From Naematelia aurantialba (Eukaryota > Basidiomycota > Tremellomycetes > Tremellales > Naemateliaceae), in contig JAKFAO010000004.1 in the NCBI GenBank assembly GCA_021527695.1, forward strand, positions 1,157,001 through 1,221,000: a stretch of 64,000 bases of DNA, in the 5' to 3' direction. The position numbers and the translations under genes are program-made. The notes under the pieces were generated by a model. That model was not told the DNA's origin and searched no databases. It saw only the letters and a program-made list of their open reading frames with translations. Every line of letters begins with the position of its first letter. Within the stretch, counting starts at the first letter, position 1. Shown here piece by piece: positions 22,035-32,949 of the stretch.

Positions 22035-22569
22035 CAAGAGCTCACAACTCGGGCGAACGATATGCATATCACGTCTGTGCAGGAGGTAGGAGGCCACCTG
22101 GTTTGACGTCATGTAGGGTACCCAAAGTGGGGCGAAAATGCTTCAGCGTGGTTTGCCCAGTTGAGCCAAAGGCGTCGACGGGTTCGGGAACTCGGTGCTC
22201 TATGAGGAGGGGGAGGAGGAGGAGGAGGAGGAAGGAGAAGGAGGAAGAGGGAGAAGAGGAGGAGGAAGGAAGAGGAGAGACGGAAGGAGGGACGGAGAAA
22301 TCGCTGTACCCTGAATATCCGGACTGGGAAGCCAGAAGCTTCAGGGCGACTTTTTCATTTCCCTTCCTCTTTCTCTGCCTCTCGAGCCGACGCGTTTCTC
22401 CCTCTGAACAATTCTTTGCGAACCCACTTCTGCCTACTTGTCGAGGCATTGCTTGCATCTGTTGGGACACACTGGAGAGGTTATCGAGACGAGAGCCGAG
22501 AGGGCTGCTTGTACCCAGGCGAATCTGCCGACTGCGAACGACGGAAATAGACGACGGGCGCGACGCGTC
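22035..22569. other. Intergenic stretch with GA-rich tract
   Basis: It contains a GGA/GAA-rich purine run at 22204-22300 and the promoter of the Whi5-like gene. No gene supported. Confidence 0.6.
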
Positions 22570-23992
22570 ATGGCTTCGCCGCCCGCGCGGTCGCGCGAAG
22601 CGACACCCTCGTCGTCTGCCAGCGTGACCCGCACAGCGACGACTAGCGAGGGCGGATCGAGTCAGCCAGAGGGGCAAGGACACGGCCAGGAAGAGATGGA
22701 CAGGTTCTTGAAGCGGATGGACATGGAAAAGGTGAGTGGATCGCCGAATCCAGAGGGCGCGGCGCGCAGCAGCCGTCGGGAAACGAGGACCGTTGCTGAT
22801 GGCTCCCTTCACAGACCATGTTGGCTCTGCAGCAGAGACTCGAGCTGGCGTCGGTCAAAGCGACGAATGGATGGAAGAACATGTCCATTGGGGAGATTGA
22901 GACGGTGCGTTGTCTTGCTTCGCATATGCACGGATGCATCGATTCATAGGACGGGAGGGGAACGGAAGGATGCGAGGGAGGGAATGCGAGAGCGGGCTGA
23001 CTCTGATGCAGCAGCTACCACCTACACCACCCAGGCGTAAACCGCCAGTCTCGCCGATCCTTGTCCAGCCAGCCGCATCCACCTCTCAAATCCCTTACGA
23101 GCCTCCATCTCCCTCGCGGCCCTGGCAACTGATCGACGTGCTATGGCAGCCACTGCCTCCACCATCCAACGCGCGGTACCCCCCTTCCCCGTCTTCGCCC
23201 AAGAAGCGTTCGCGCGCCGACGATTCTTATCCACCTTCATCATCGCCCTCGTCGTCCTTCTCGCGGCGGCAGGACCAGGCCAGCGGACACAGGCGCGCGT
23301 CGAGCTCCACCATGGCCGCGTCGTTCTCGGGGATGGACGAACACCTGTCGAGTCCACTACGAAACCTTCGTGACGATGGGCGCAAAAAACGCAGTCAGAG
23401 CCACTCGGCGCACCATCGCTTGCGGCCTGAAACGACGCGCCAGGACGTCGATGCCGCCAAGGCTTTGACGTCGATGCTGGGCGGCGGCATGCCCCTCTCG
23501 CCATCGGCGCGCGGGACATCTGTATCCCTTCAGTCGTCGCCGTCACTGCCGCTTTCGCTGCCCAGCCGCGAGGTGCCAGGCACGGTGCCGCTGCGGCGCG
23601 TGTCCTCGGATGCTACCGCCACAACCAACGCTATCGCTAACGCCAATACGCCTGGTGGAGGCAGCGGAAGCGGCACATCACTGCGCACTCCTCGGTCTTC
23701 GCGCAGTCCCTTGGGAGCAACCGAGGAGCCAGGCGACGAGGACCAGGATGCAGCCGAGCTAATGATGTTTCTCGCGCACTCACCGTCGCCTGCCAAACCT
23801 GCGCGCCGTCAATCTCTACACGGCTCGATGGGAGGCGCGGCGCGCGTCCTCTTTGCGGATCCACCTGCCCCTCAGTCGAATCCGAGCGGCGCGGGATCGA
23901 CGAGCACTGAAGTAAAGGCTCATTCCAATCTAGCCATGGCGCCTCCCATCACCGCCAGTCCTTACGCCAAGCGAGGTGTGCTTGAAGCCTGA
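22570..23992 (+). CDS. Whi5/Nrm1-like repressor of G1/S transcription
   Basis: Three exons, 22570-22731, 22815-22904 and 23012-23992, giving 410 residues. The short second exon encodes residues 55-84, T-M-L-A-L-Q-Q-R-L-E-L-A, followed by K-A-T-N-G-W-K-N-M-S and E-I-E-T. This resembles the compact Whi5/Nrm1 motif that contacts SBF/MBF-type G1/S factors. The rest is disordered, rich in Ser-Pro and Thr-Pro sites (expected cyclin-CDK targets), with a basic K-K-R-S-R patch and A-A-E-L-M-M-F-L-A-H-S-P near the C-terminus. In yeast, Whi5 restrains Start until it is phosphorylated and exported; the same role is inferred here. The assignment rests on one short motif plus composition. Confidence 0.65.
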
Positions 23993-24742
23993 GAGCTGTG
24001 CTCGACGGTGGATCTTGTTGCGATATGTAGAGAGAAGAAGAGAGAAGAGAGAAAGCAGTCGTCAGTGTAAAATATCCTGTATCACCTGTTGGCCCGGTCT
24101 TTATATTGCCCATTCTATTCCATATGCAAGTGTAGGTTGCTCTGGTCTGCATGCCATAATCGACACGGCGTGCATGCCATAATCTACACTGTCTGCCATG
24201 GCGACGCACGTCGTCTGCCATAATCCGCTCACGGGGACTCGTACAGACGCCGAGTGTGGCGTATCCTACGTAAGAGGAAATCAGACCTGCATGAAGTACC
24301 TGGCTCTACTCCTCGTACTCGAACGCATCGAGGTCGTGCTCGGCGTCTCGTATTAGGCCGCGTCAAGTCCTCAAGAAAGTTCGCCCACGAACTCGATACG
24401 ATTGCGTATGAGGATATGTCGCGGGATTGATAGCCCGTATGTCGTCTGTTTCTGAAGCTCGATCCTTACGATCCGAGTATCACCTCGGAGGGAGTGTTGG
24501 GACAATGCTACGCTCGGAGTCTGCACGAGATTCCCGTCTAGCCGGGGGTCTATTCCACACGATACTTGGATCCTTGCGATGACTCGGTGCACTTGTAGTT
24601 ACCAGCTTCACTTCAGCAACGGCCGTGCCTGAAAGACGCAAAAAGTCGTCACGTTGCTGCAGCAGCCCTCGGTGTTCAGTGTTGTCAACGACATCTCTGT
24701 GGGTACTGACAGCGTATTGCAGCTGGGAGAGAGCTCGACGGC
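23993..24742. other. Intergenic stretch, possible unresolved coding remnant
   Basis: Downstream of the Whi5-like gene and upstream of MDE1. A minus-strand frame ending at TAG 24306-24308 (L-I-R-D-A-E-H-D-L-D-A-F-E-Y-E-E) looks protein-like, but I could not connect it to an upstream exon in phase. GCATGCCATAAT repeats occur at about 24145-24225. Confidence 0.4.
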
Positions 24743-26906
24743 ATGACAGCGCCAAGCTCCCTTGCGCCCGTGCCACTCAACGTGTCACTCAACGGCCTAC
24801 TGGTGGACAGCGCCAGCGCCAACACCGGTCGTGATGGCCGCCTGCAGGAGCACCAGCACCCGCACCCGCACCCGCATGCGCACCAGCACCAGCACCAACA
24901 CCAGCACCAGCAGCACACGTTTGATCCTGAAGAGCTCGTGCGCAGCGATGACCCAGAGCATGCAAGTCGCGCTTTCGTCCATTCTCCCACCAGATCCAAT
25001 TCCACCACTGCCCGATCGGGATGCCCGGCTTCCGGATAGTCGTGTTAGTTGGGGACTCGGGCTGACAGGACCACAGCCTGCTAATCTCATATGCGAGCTG
25101 TGCCGCGATTTCTACAGTACGTCCCACACCCCCTCGGCTCCTCGACACCCCCTCGGCTCCTCGACACCCCCTCGGCTCCTCGACACCCCCTCGGCTCCTC
25201 GCGGATCCGTGTGGCTTCGCATGCTATGGGATACGGGTGGCTGGAAACGAAGTGTCGGCTGACGACGGCAGAGCTGGGCTGGGTGACAGGGACAGGCGGC
25301 GGTGAGTTGTGCACCTTGCGTCTGGAGTGGCTAGCTCATCCGTCTAGGCATTAGTATACGACTCGGGTGAGGTCTCTCGAACGAAAAGACGAGCGAAGCG
25401 AGCTTGCGCTCGTTGTCGACGGCGATGGCGCTGTACTGATATTGGTAGCGAGCACGTGTACCTCGCTCCGTCTGGTCAGTCCCGTCTCGATCTCAGCGTC
25501 GGTCTCCTTCTCAGTCCCGTCTCGGTCTCGGTGCCGGCCTAAGCGGTGTTGCCGCGGTTGCATGGATGTTGCCCGAATGCACGGGCGTCGCCTGGCGTGC
25601 ATGGGTGTTGCCACGAAGTCGGTGCTGACTCGCGCAGGCGTGCAGAAGGAGCGTATACAGCCTGAACACATCTTCGTGCTGCCCTTTGCGCAGTCGTCGG
25701 TGCCGAAACCTGGCTCGAAGCGCGATTTTCTGCGCATCCCAACTAAACCCGTGTGTTCTTGTGGTCTCCGTCGCTGCCTTGCGTCTCTCTTCCACTCGTC
25801 CCAAGCATCGCTTGCCGTCCGGCCTCACTTTCCATCCCCATTACCAAAGAATCCTCAGTTGTCGCCGTCGCCGAATGAGTGTCGGACGGCCGTGGACGGT
25901 CGTGTGGCTAACCAAGACGGCCAGGGTCTGAAAGAATCCGCCTGCACGCCGCTCTTCTGGAACGCATACACCCTCCGCGGGGCGGGCGCCTGCATCCACA
26001 CCCACTCGCAGCATGCCGGTACGTTCCGCCAGCTTGTTCTTTCCTCTTCCAGCATGCACGTCTCCAATCCGAGGAACCCCACTACTCCAACAACACAAAG
26101 CAGCAACTGCACAAAGCAGCAACAACACAAGCAACAACAACACAAGCAGCAGCAAGCTAACACCGCCCAGTCATGCTCACGCTGCTCCTCCCGCGCGACG
26201 CGCGCTCGTTCCGCATTTCGCACCAGGAGATGATCAAAGGCGTCCGGCGGGGCGGCACAGCCCGCACGCTGGCATTCTACGATACTCTCGAAGTCCCGAT
26301 TATCGAGAATACAGCCGACGAAGAGGACCTCACGTCTGGCATGGCGCAGGTGAGTTTTACCTTCCGCTCTCCGCTTTCCCGAGATTTCCTCTCCCCGTCG
26401 TACTCGATCTCTTGGACTGACACTCCCCCGATATCCCCATCTCCTGCACTGGTCTCCAGACCGCGTGTTGTGCCGCTCCCCCGCATTACGTATCCTTACT
26501 CTGTGATTCCACATCGGCCCTTGTGCCTCTGGGCTTACTGTTTGCTGTTCACTGGCACCCGCACGGTGATACGTATGGCTGACGGCACCGCAATCCCGCA
26601 GGCAATGGAAGAGTTTCCAGAAGCAGCGGCGATCCTCGTCAGGCGTCACGGCGTGTACGTATGGGGTGAGTGGCTGCGCTCTTTGGGATCCTTGTCCCAC
26701 CAGTTGGCTCGGCGTCGGCATCAGCAGTGACAGTGGCCAAGTGGCCTGATATCCGATATCCAAAATCGATCCGTTTCCCGCTGACCAGTCAAGGCAATAC
26801 GTGGGAACAGGCAAAGACACAGGCAGAGTGCCTCGACTACCTATTCGAACTTGCTACCAAGATGCTCTTGGCCAAGCTGCCTCTTGTCGGCGAAGAGCAG
26901 GTGTAG
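24743..26906 (+). CDS. MDE1: Methylthioribulose-1-phosphate dehydratase (methionine salvage)
   Basis: Ten exons: 24743-24961, 25077-25116, 25272-25301, 25348-25366, 25449-25474, 25638-25750, 25925-26018, 26171-26349, 26602-26665, 26794-26906; 298 residues. This class II aldolase-fold enzyme dehydrates methylthioribulose-1-phosphate in the cytosol. Diagnostic blocks are [30 protein letters not shown], the zinc ligands H-T-H at about 174-176, H-Q-E-M-I-K-G with the expected catalytic Glu, and the third His at about 256 in R-R-H-G-V-Y-V-W-G. The first intron uses a GC donor (GCAAGT at 24962) and joins S-D-D-P-E-H to P-A-N-L-I-C. Exons of 40, 30, 19 and 26 nt are needed to rebuild the active-site region. 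The N-terminus carries a long His/Pro/Gln tract at about residues 34-55. Confidence 0.93.
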
Positions 26907-27139
26907 GTCTACTGAGAGAACCTGTCCTGTCTTGCCAGCCCAGTTGCGCGTGCGTATGCATCTGTTACCTCTGGACATATGCCGCCGGATCTTAGCACCT
27001 TTGGACTAAAGCGCAGTCAGTGTGCATGAGTTCGGCCAGACTCTCTGCCGGAACATTGTAGACAGCCGTGAATTCCGCGCTACTAGCTGCACGTCTATGC
27101 ATACGAACTGCAGCGGATTTTGTACATACCCTCATTCTC

Positions 27140-28642
27140 TCACTGCGTGCCATCAGCAGCCCATTGCGTAGAAGAAGGCAAGCGCCGCATGAGAATTACT
27201 AGACTCACCGTGTAGAACTTTCTGTTCTCGTTGACGCCGAACAGATCGTGCCGCAACTCCGGCAACATCTGTGAAACCCGTCAGCCTGCCCTCCTATGCA
27301 TCTCAAGCTCAAGTCTTATAAACTGCGGGCTTGTTTTGGGTTGCCTTGACGACAGGGGAAAGGCGTTACGAGGAAGGAAAGAGGACTCGCCTTCTCCTCG
27401 AGGATCTTGAGACGCTCGCCCAGCGTGTTGTCGACCTTGATCCTCCCCGCCATGGTGCTACCCACGACCCCGCCCGCCGAGTCATCAGCCAACGATGCGT
27501 CAAAGTCGATCTTGGACTCTCGGCCCGTCATCTCCTTGTACCTCTCCAACGCGGCTTCCGTCGCCTTCTTCACCGCATCCGTGTCTTTTGGGCGATGAGC
27601 GAGGGTGATACTGGGCGACAGCAGTTTCAAGAGTACCTGCGGGCATCAGTCGTTGTTTTGATAGCCGCTAGAACCATGGAGCGAGACAAATGCCCCGGCC
27701 GATCCGCACACGATCCGCAAGACACGAGTCCCAGAAGCACTGTGTGCAACGCCGAGGGGAGAAGCGGATGAGGCAGGGACATGCTGAATGACGAGGCTTC
27801 TGACGTACCTCCAGGATCAGGTTCTCAAGCGCCTTGGCGTACTCCTCCCCGGAAGCATGCTCTTTGACCTGTTTCGTCGCCTCTTCAAACAGCGCTTCGA
27901 GCTGGTCATTCCGCTCCCTCAGAACCGTGATTCGAGATGCGTTGAGCGCCGTCGACTGGGATCTACACCACGCAGTGATCAGCCCGAGTCATCCAATGTC
28001 CGATCTCCGTCGCCACGTTAAACACCGGCCACGGGCCACAGGAAGTCGTCGAGACTTCATGGCCGTCTGGAGAGGACAGGGAAGCTAGGATTGAGAGTAC
28101 TGAGGGTCTTCCCTTTAGGTGGGAGGACGGATTTGGGGATTTGGCTAGAAGTCGACGCACATCTTCCAGCCAACCTCGGCCTGCTTGCGCTTCTTCTCGT
28201 ATTGCGCATCAATGGCAAAGCTCTCCTGCCGCACAATCTTGGCCTACGGGATATATCGTCAGCGCAGTGCGGCCGGGCAGGTAAGCTGAATCATCGGGTG
28301 AAACTTGGAGAGCCCGTACTCGGGAATCGAGGGACGAGAGGATGAGAAGAGATGCGCGTACCTTTTCAATAGCAAACTCCTCGTCTGCTTTGACCTGGAT
28401 CTCACGCGCTTTCTCCCTAGCCTCCTGGGAGATGAACGCCACCTACATGGGCAGTCAGCGCTATCCACTCGCGAGCCAGTACGGCTGGTTACTACGGGAT
28501 GAGGGCGATTGCTGCCAGAGCTACGACGGCTGGGAGGGAGAGGGGGCAGAGCAGGGAGGAAGGAAGGAAGAAAGGGGGGAGATACCATCTTGTTCATCTC
28601 CGACTGGATTTCCGAGTCGTCAAGTGCGCCACCGCGAGACAT
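27140..28642 (-). CDS. VMA4: V-ATPase subunit E
   Basis: Seven exons: 28642-28586, 28442-28362, 28243-28161, 27962-27809, 27636-27391, 27268-27209 and 27142-27140, giving 227 residues, the usual size. Subunit E forms the peripheral stalk with subunit G and links V1 to Vo of the vacuolar proton pump. The long N-terminal helix (E-A-R-E-K-A-R-E-I-Q-V-K-A-D-E-E-F-A-I-E-K) and the C-terminal block (L-G-E-R-L-K-I-L-E-E-K-M-L-P-E-L-R) are typical. The intron starting at 27390 uses a GC donor (GCGAGT). After K-F-Y-T the next good acceptor is followed at once by TGA, so the last coding exon holds only the stop codon. It converges on MDE1, with 233 bases between the stop codons. Confidence 0.93.
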
Positions 28643-28909
28643 GTTGAGCAGATGATCCGCTTAGGCCAAGTACGAAGCGAGCGAAGCGGAAGAGAAGATG
28701 CAGATGTCAAGACTGCTCAGACAATCCAAGACAGGAATACAGTACGACTGAGTATGAGCGAAGAATGGCCAGGTTGGCGGTGGACCGGACCGGAACCAAT
28801 TCCTCCACTTGCAAGGTATTTGTGGCATTCTGCATGCAGAGAACAACATGACATCTTTCAGAGTCCATGATCGGGAGTAAGACACCAAGACAAGCACAAT
28901 GGGCTACAC

Positions 28910-30994
28910 CTACGGCCGGACTCCCCTCTCTTCCATCTCTACCACACGAAGCTCGAGCTCCATCTCCTCAAATGTCTCGGACAGGATCCCCTGCTCCCAT
29001 CTTCCCCATACAAACCCAGTATACAGCATGGTCGCGCCTCCGGCTCCGCATACACCGCCCAGCAGCGTAAAGATAGGCTGCAACCAGCTTTTGGGCTGCC
29101 ACGCCGAGCCGATCGTCAGCCCCAGGAGACACACTACAGCCGTCGCAAAGAGCCGCAAGTGCACTCGTGCCGTGCGCTGGGAAATGGCATTGTACAGCCT
29201 CAGAATGCTTAGTGCCGATCGGATCGTATTAGACTTGGCTCCGGATGAGACTGAATTACGTCGTGGCGCAGAGTCCATCGGCCCAAATGTCGTGGTGGTG
29301 GCATTGAGGGGTTCAGGCTCGGCCATGAGCGGGATGAGCGGCGTGAACGACTCGCCGTCGGGGGTCTTTGAAGCTGGGGCGGCGCTGTGCTGGTCACCGG
29401 TTTGCGGCTTTGGCTGATTGTGCCCTGGAGCTTTGTCGATTTTGAAGGTCGAGAAAAGTCCAAAGTGGTCGGAATACGAAAAGTTGCGCCCTGGCACCCG
29501 CTCGGTCATGACGACTTCGCTTTTGATACATTTCAGCTGGGGGGCATGCCTGACCGATTCTTCCAGAGGTCGTCCTTGTTCGAGACCGGTGCCAGCATCC
29601 TGCGCGCCGTCCGAGGTCCCCTCGTCATCCCGGTATCCCCAGATGAGAGGCCGCCGTCGGGCAATCTCTGGTTGTCGGTAGAAGATATAGTCTAGCCGTT
29701 TGCCCCCCTGCGCCTTGATCTTGTCTGGAATGGGCTTGCCGGCCGAGTATGTATTGAGCGGCGAGTCACACGTCATACCCAGCACTTGGAGCGCTTTTTG
29801 CGGCGAAGGCAGAGGGGAGAGGGCCGAGTTGGCCGAGGGGTGGGTGTCGAGGAACGAATCGGACAGGCCGGCGTGTTGGCGGACGATGGCGATGGGAATG
29901 GAATATGGCTGAGCGTTGAAATCGCCAGTCTGCCACCAGCATCAGCCACGGCTCCACCCGCACGCCGCACGCAAAGGTCGGTACGGGGTACTCACCGTGA
30001 TGATGTATCGGCCCTTTGCAGCACCGCCTCGGATAGCATTGGCCAGCTGCCAGCTCTGGGCGATCCTGTGCGCTTGCCTCGTATCGGGTGGATTCTCGCC
30101 CGCCGCGTGCATCTGCAAGAAGCGCCGTCAGCTCTTGTTCCTCGCTCCTACCCTTTCATCCGTGGCGACTGAAACACGACATGCGACCCGCTCGGACATT
30201 GTTGCAGAAAGTCAGACTGACATGTGTGTTCCATATCTCCACCTCGCCCAACAAGGGATGCAGGACGACGATATTCCCCGCCGCCTTTTTCACGAAAAAG
30301 TCGCCCGCGACTGCTTGCTGCGGGGCACCTGATAGAGAGTATGGCAGGGCCTGGGCAGAGATGATGGGGAAGCGAGTGAAGATTGCCAGACCAGAACCGA
30401 GTGCGCCTCTACGTACGCGTGGTTAGTACGGCTGCGATGTTCGAAGCGATATTGGTTACTGAGGTACGAAGGGGAAGAGGGACGCAGTACGATGAAGAAG
30501 AGGCACGGCAGTAGGTGACAACGGGGACGAGGTACGGGATACGGAAACGCGGTATGTATGGTACGCACGTATGGAAGAACCGCGAGAAGGGGAGGTTGTG
30601 CTGCACCTCGCCCTTGACAATCTCATAGTCCTTGTAGATCCACAGCTCCTGCAGACATACGATATCATACGTCGACGAAGCGAGGTACTCTGCAATAGCC
30701 TTGATCCGTGCCGGACGGTCTTTGGAGACGATCGCGAGGCCCCTGGGACGTCAGCTCAAGGCAGCCCTCGGACAGTGTTGTAGTATCGACCCCCGGCGTT
30801 GTTGAGCTGAGCGAAGAGCCGTTGCGCGAGTGGAGTGGGTCAGGTTGAGTGGTTGACCAGGAGTGACAATGCAAGACCTCGGAAGGGAAGACATGGTAAG
30901 GGAGGGAGGGAGTTACGCAGACTCACCAGACGTTGAAGGTGAATACCCGGAGTGTCGAGTCTGGATCGCTCGGTACAGGGTTCGGGATACTCAT
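28910..30994 (-). CDS. ISC1: Isc1-type inositol phosphosphingolipid phospholipase C / neutral sphingomyelinase
   Basis: Five exons: 30994-30927, 30742-30569, 30408-30222, 30112-29996, 29929-28910; 521 residues. It hydrolyses the head group of complex sphingolipids to release ceramide at ER/mitochondrial membranes. The endonuclease/exonuclease/phosphatase fold is evident: F-T-F-N-V-W-G-L near the start, the metal-binding Glu in V-C-L-Q-E-L-W (about 55), E-I-W-N-T-H-M-H-A, T-G-D-F-N at about 183-187 and the catalytic S-D-H-F-G at about 335-339. Two hydrophobic helices near 441-458 and 465-487 form the expected C-terminal membrane hairpin, followed by a short acidic coiled tail. A Ser/Pro linker of about 90 residues separates domain and membrane part. 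The length is close to yeast Isc1 (477 aa). Confidence 0.92.
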
Positions 30995-31344
30995 GGCGAA
31001 GGTGGACACCCAAAACCTTTGATGCTGAGCGGAGTCGTCGAGACCTTTGTCTGCTGTAGCGCTGGAGGACTGGGATCGTCGACTTTTTGAGTGTATACGT
31101 GCAGAAGTAGATGTCTACAGTTGACAAGCCATAAAGACAAGGACGAGGCCAAAAGATCGGTCGGTCACGTTGCTGAATGCGGTCATCGTGATTTTGTCAT
31201 GTCTGTCTTCGTCGGAATTGTGACTCGTACTCGACTTGAGAGTATGCTTGGGCATGATCAATGATGATTGACCATTGCTACTACAACACCGGATACCCAA
31301 GATACAACATGTCCACTCGCTACCAGCCGCAGCGGCAACGAACG
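30995..31344. other. Short intergenic gap
   Basis: The 350 bases between the ISC1 start and the lipase-like stop, both on the minus strand, must hold the ISC1 promoter and the upstream gene's 3' UTR. No gene seen. Confidence 0.6.
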
Positions 31345-32949
31345 CTAACGGACGCCGCGTTGCCTCGCCGACTGGCAGCTTCCTCTTCCTATCCAAACAC
31401 CTCCAAACGGCCCAGCATGGTCCAGCAGACTAGTTTGTTCGACTGCTAGCCCACTTGAACACTGGTGACTCTCTTGCCCTACCTCTGCACTTCTACATGC
31501 ATACGCCACGCGTGGGTCCGCGCCGATCCAGATCTCGCCGACGCTGGGGTGCGCCAGCCCGAGGTGCCGCTCGGGCAAGTGCGGGATCGTATCTGCAAAC
31601 GAAGTGATCCTGTTCACCTGCAGCGCCTCTGGGTCAGACAGGACGAGTGTATCGATCCATGCGGCCAAGGCGCGGTCGCCTACTCGCGGGAGGCCGAAGA
31701 GGGCCGTGCGGATGGAGACGGGCGACAGGGGGACAGAGTAGGACTGCGCAGCGGGACCCGTCACTTCGAGGTGCAGAGCCACGGCAGCGACAAGCCCCAC
31801 TGCGGCGCCTAGTCCGTGTCCGACAATCTCGACCGTTTTGATTCGCGGCACCTCGCCCCCCGCGCTGTCCTTGTCCGTGCCAGCCAACGAGGACCACGAG
31901 GGCCACGAGGACAACAAGGACGAGGACGACGATGCCAGCTTGCCCAAGGAGCGACGCAGCATGTCGCGGAAGATTTCGCGGCCGGTCGCTGCTGCTGCTG
32001 GCGGGGTCTCGATCAGGTCGAGGAGCGCTTCCAGCGCAGCTGCCCCGTGCGTCTCAAGCGGCCTGAGCAGGGAGTGGTGCATCCTCGGCAGATCAGGCTG
32101 CGGTTGGACCTCGGGCGGGAACAGCCAGTACGGCAGGGGGACGAGGAACTCTTCTACTGTCGAGTTGAGGTCCGATGGAAGTGCGGCCAGAAGCTCAAGC
32201 GTGTCGTCCACGCTCGACAATGACGAGAATGCAAGCGTCAGGGTCTGGGTCGAGGGCGTGTGCGAGATGTACCCTGCATCGCTTCGTCAGCCGTCTATCC
32301 TATCTCTCTCTCTCTCTCTGTGTGTGTGGGCTGTGTTCTCTCTTTCTCGCGACGAGGGACCCGTGAGAGGAGGAGAAAGAGTGACAGAGATAGTCCGAAG
32401 ACTCACAGGACATGTCGACTTGCTGTCCGAACTGTTCAAATTCGGGATCCAGGCTCGACACAATCACATGGGACCTCGATCCCGCGACCGACGCCGACCT
32501 CCGCCTGTACTGACCAGGCTGCATCCCGAGCTGGGCAGGTCCAGCGGGACTGGAGGGCCCAAGGATGCCAAAGGGCTCAAGGTGGTGTGCATTGGAGCAG
32601 TACGCCAGGCTGTGAGACGTTAGTAACCGCTTTGACAACTGTGATCGCCGAGCGTAGCCAACTCGCCAGTCGTGTAACAGTCTCGCCACAGTCGTGTAAC
32701 TTTCGCCACCGTCGTGTAACTTGCCACAGTCGTAAAACTGTCGCGCAGTCTGGGTACAGGCGAGACGACTCACTTGACAGCCGACGCCAGACGGCCAATC
32801 TCACTCATGTCGTGTCTCGATATTGCAGTCCGCCCGACAGGCAGGTACTGGAACGTCGTGTCCTTTGTACCTAGCACCGAAGTGAAGCGAGCGGTAGGCA
32901 GGGCCGACGTGCTCGACAGCGCCAACAAGAGGGCGATGGAGAGGAGCAT
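31345..32949 (-). CDS. Secreted class 3 lipase-like protein with altered nucleophile elbow
   Basis: Three exons: 32949-32774, 32609-32407, 32273-31345; 435 residues. The N-terminus is a clear signal peptide (M-L-L-S-I-A-L-L-L-A-L-S-S-T-S-A). The fold follows the fungal class 3 (Rhizomucor-type) lipase: a W-Y-I-S-H-T-P strand, V-E-I-V-G-H-G-L-G-A-A-V-G at about 278-286, a D in S-F-A-D-T-I-P-H-L-P, and an H before P-S-V-G-E-I-W-I. The nucleophile motif, normally G-H-S-L-G, reads G-H-G-L-G (GGA CAC GGA CTA GGC), so the catalytic Ser is replaced by Gly. The canonical esterase reaction may therefore be lost. A long poly-Ser/Leu insertion precedes the motif. Both introns contain simple repeats. Confidence 0.8.
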
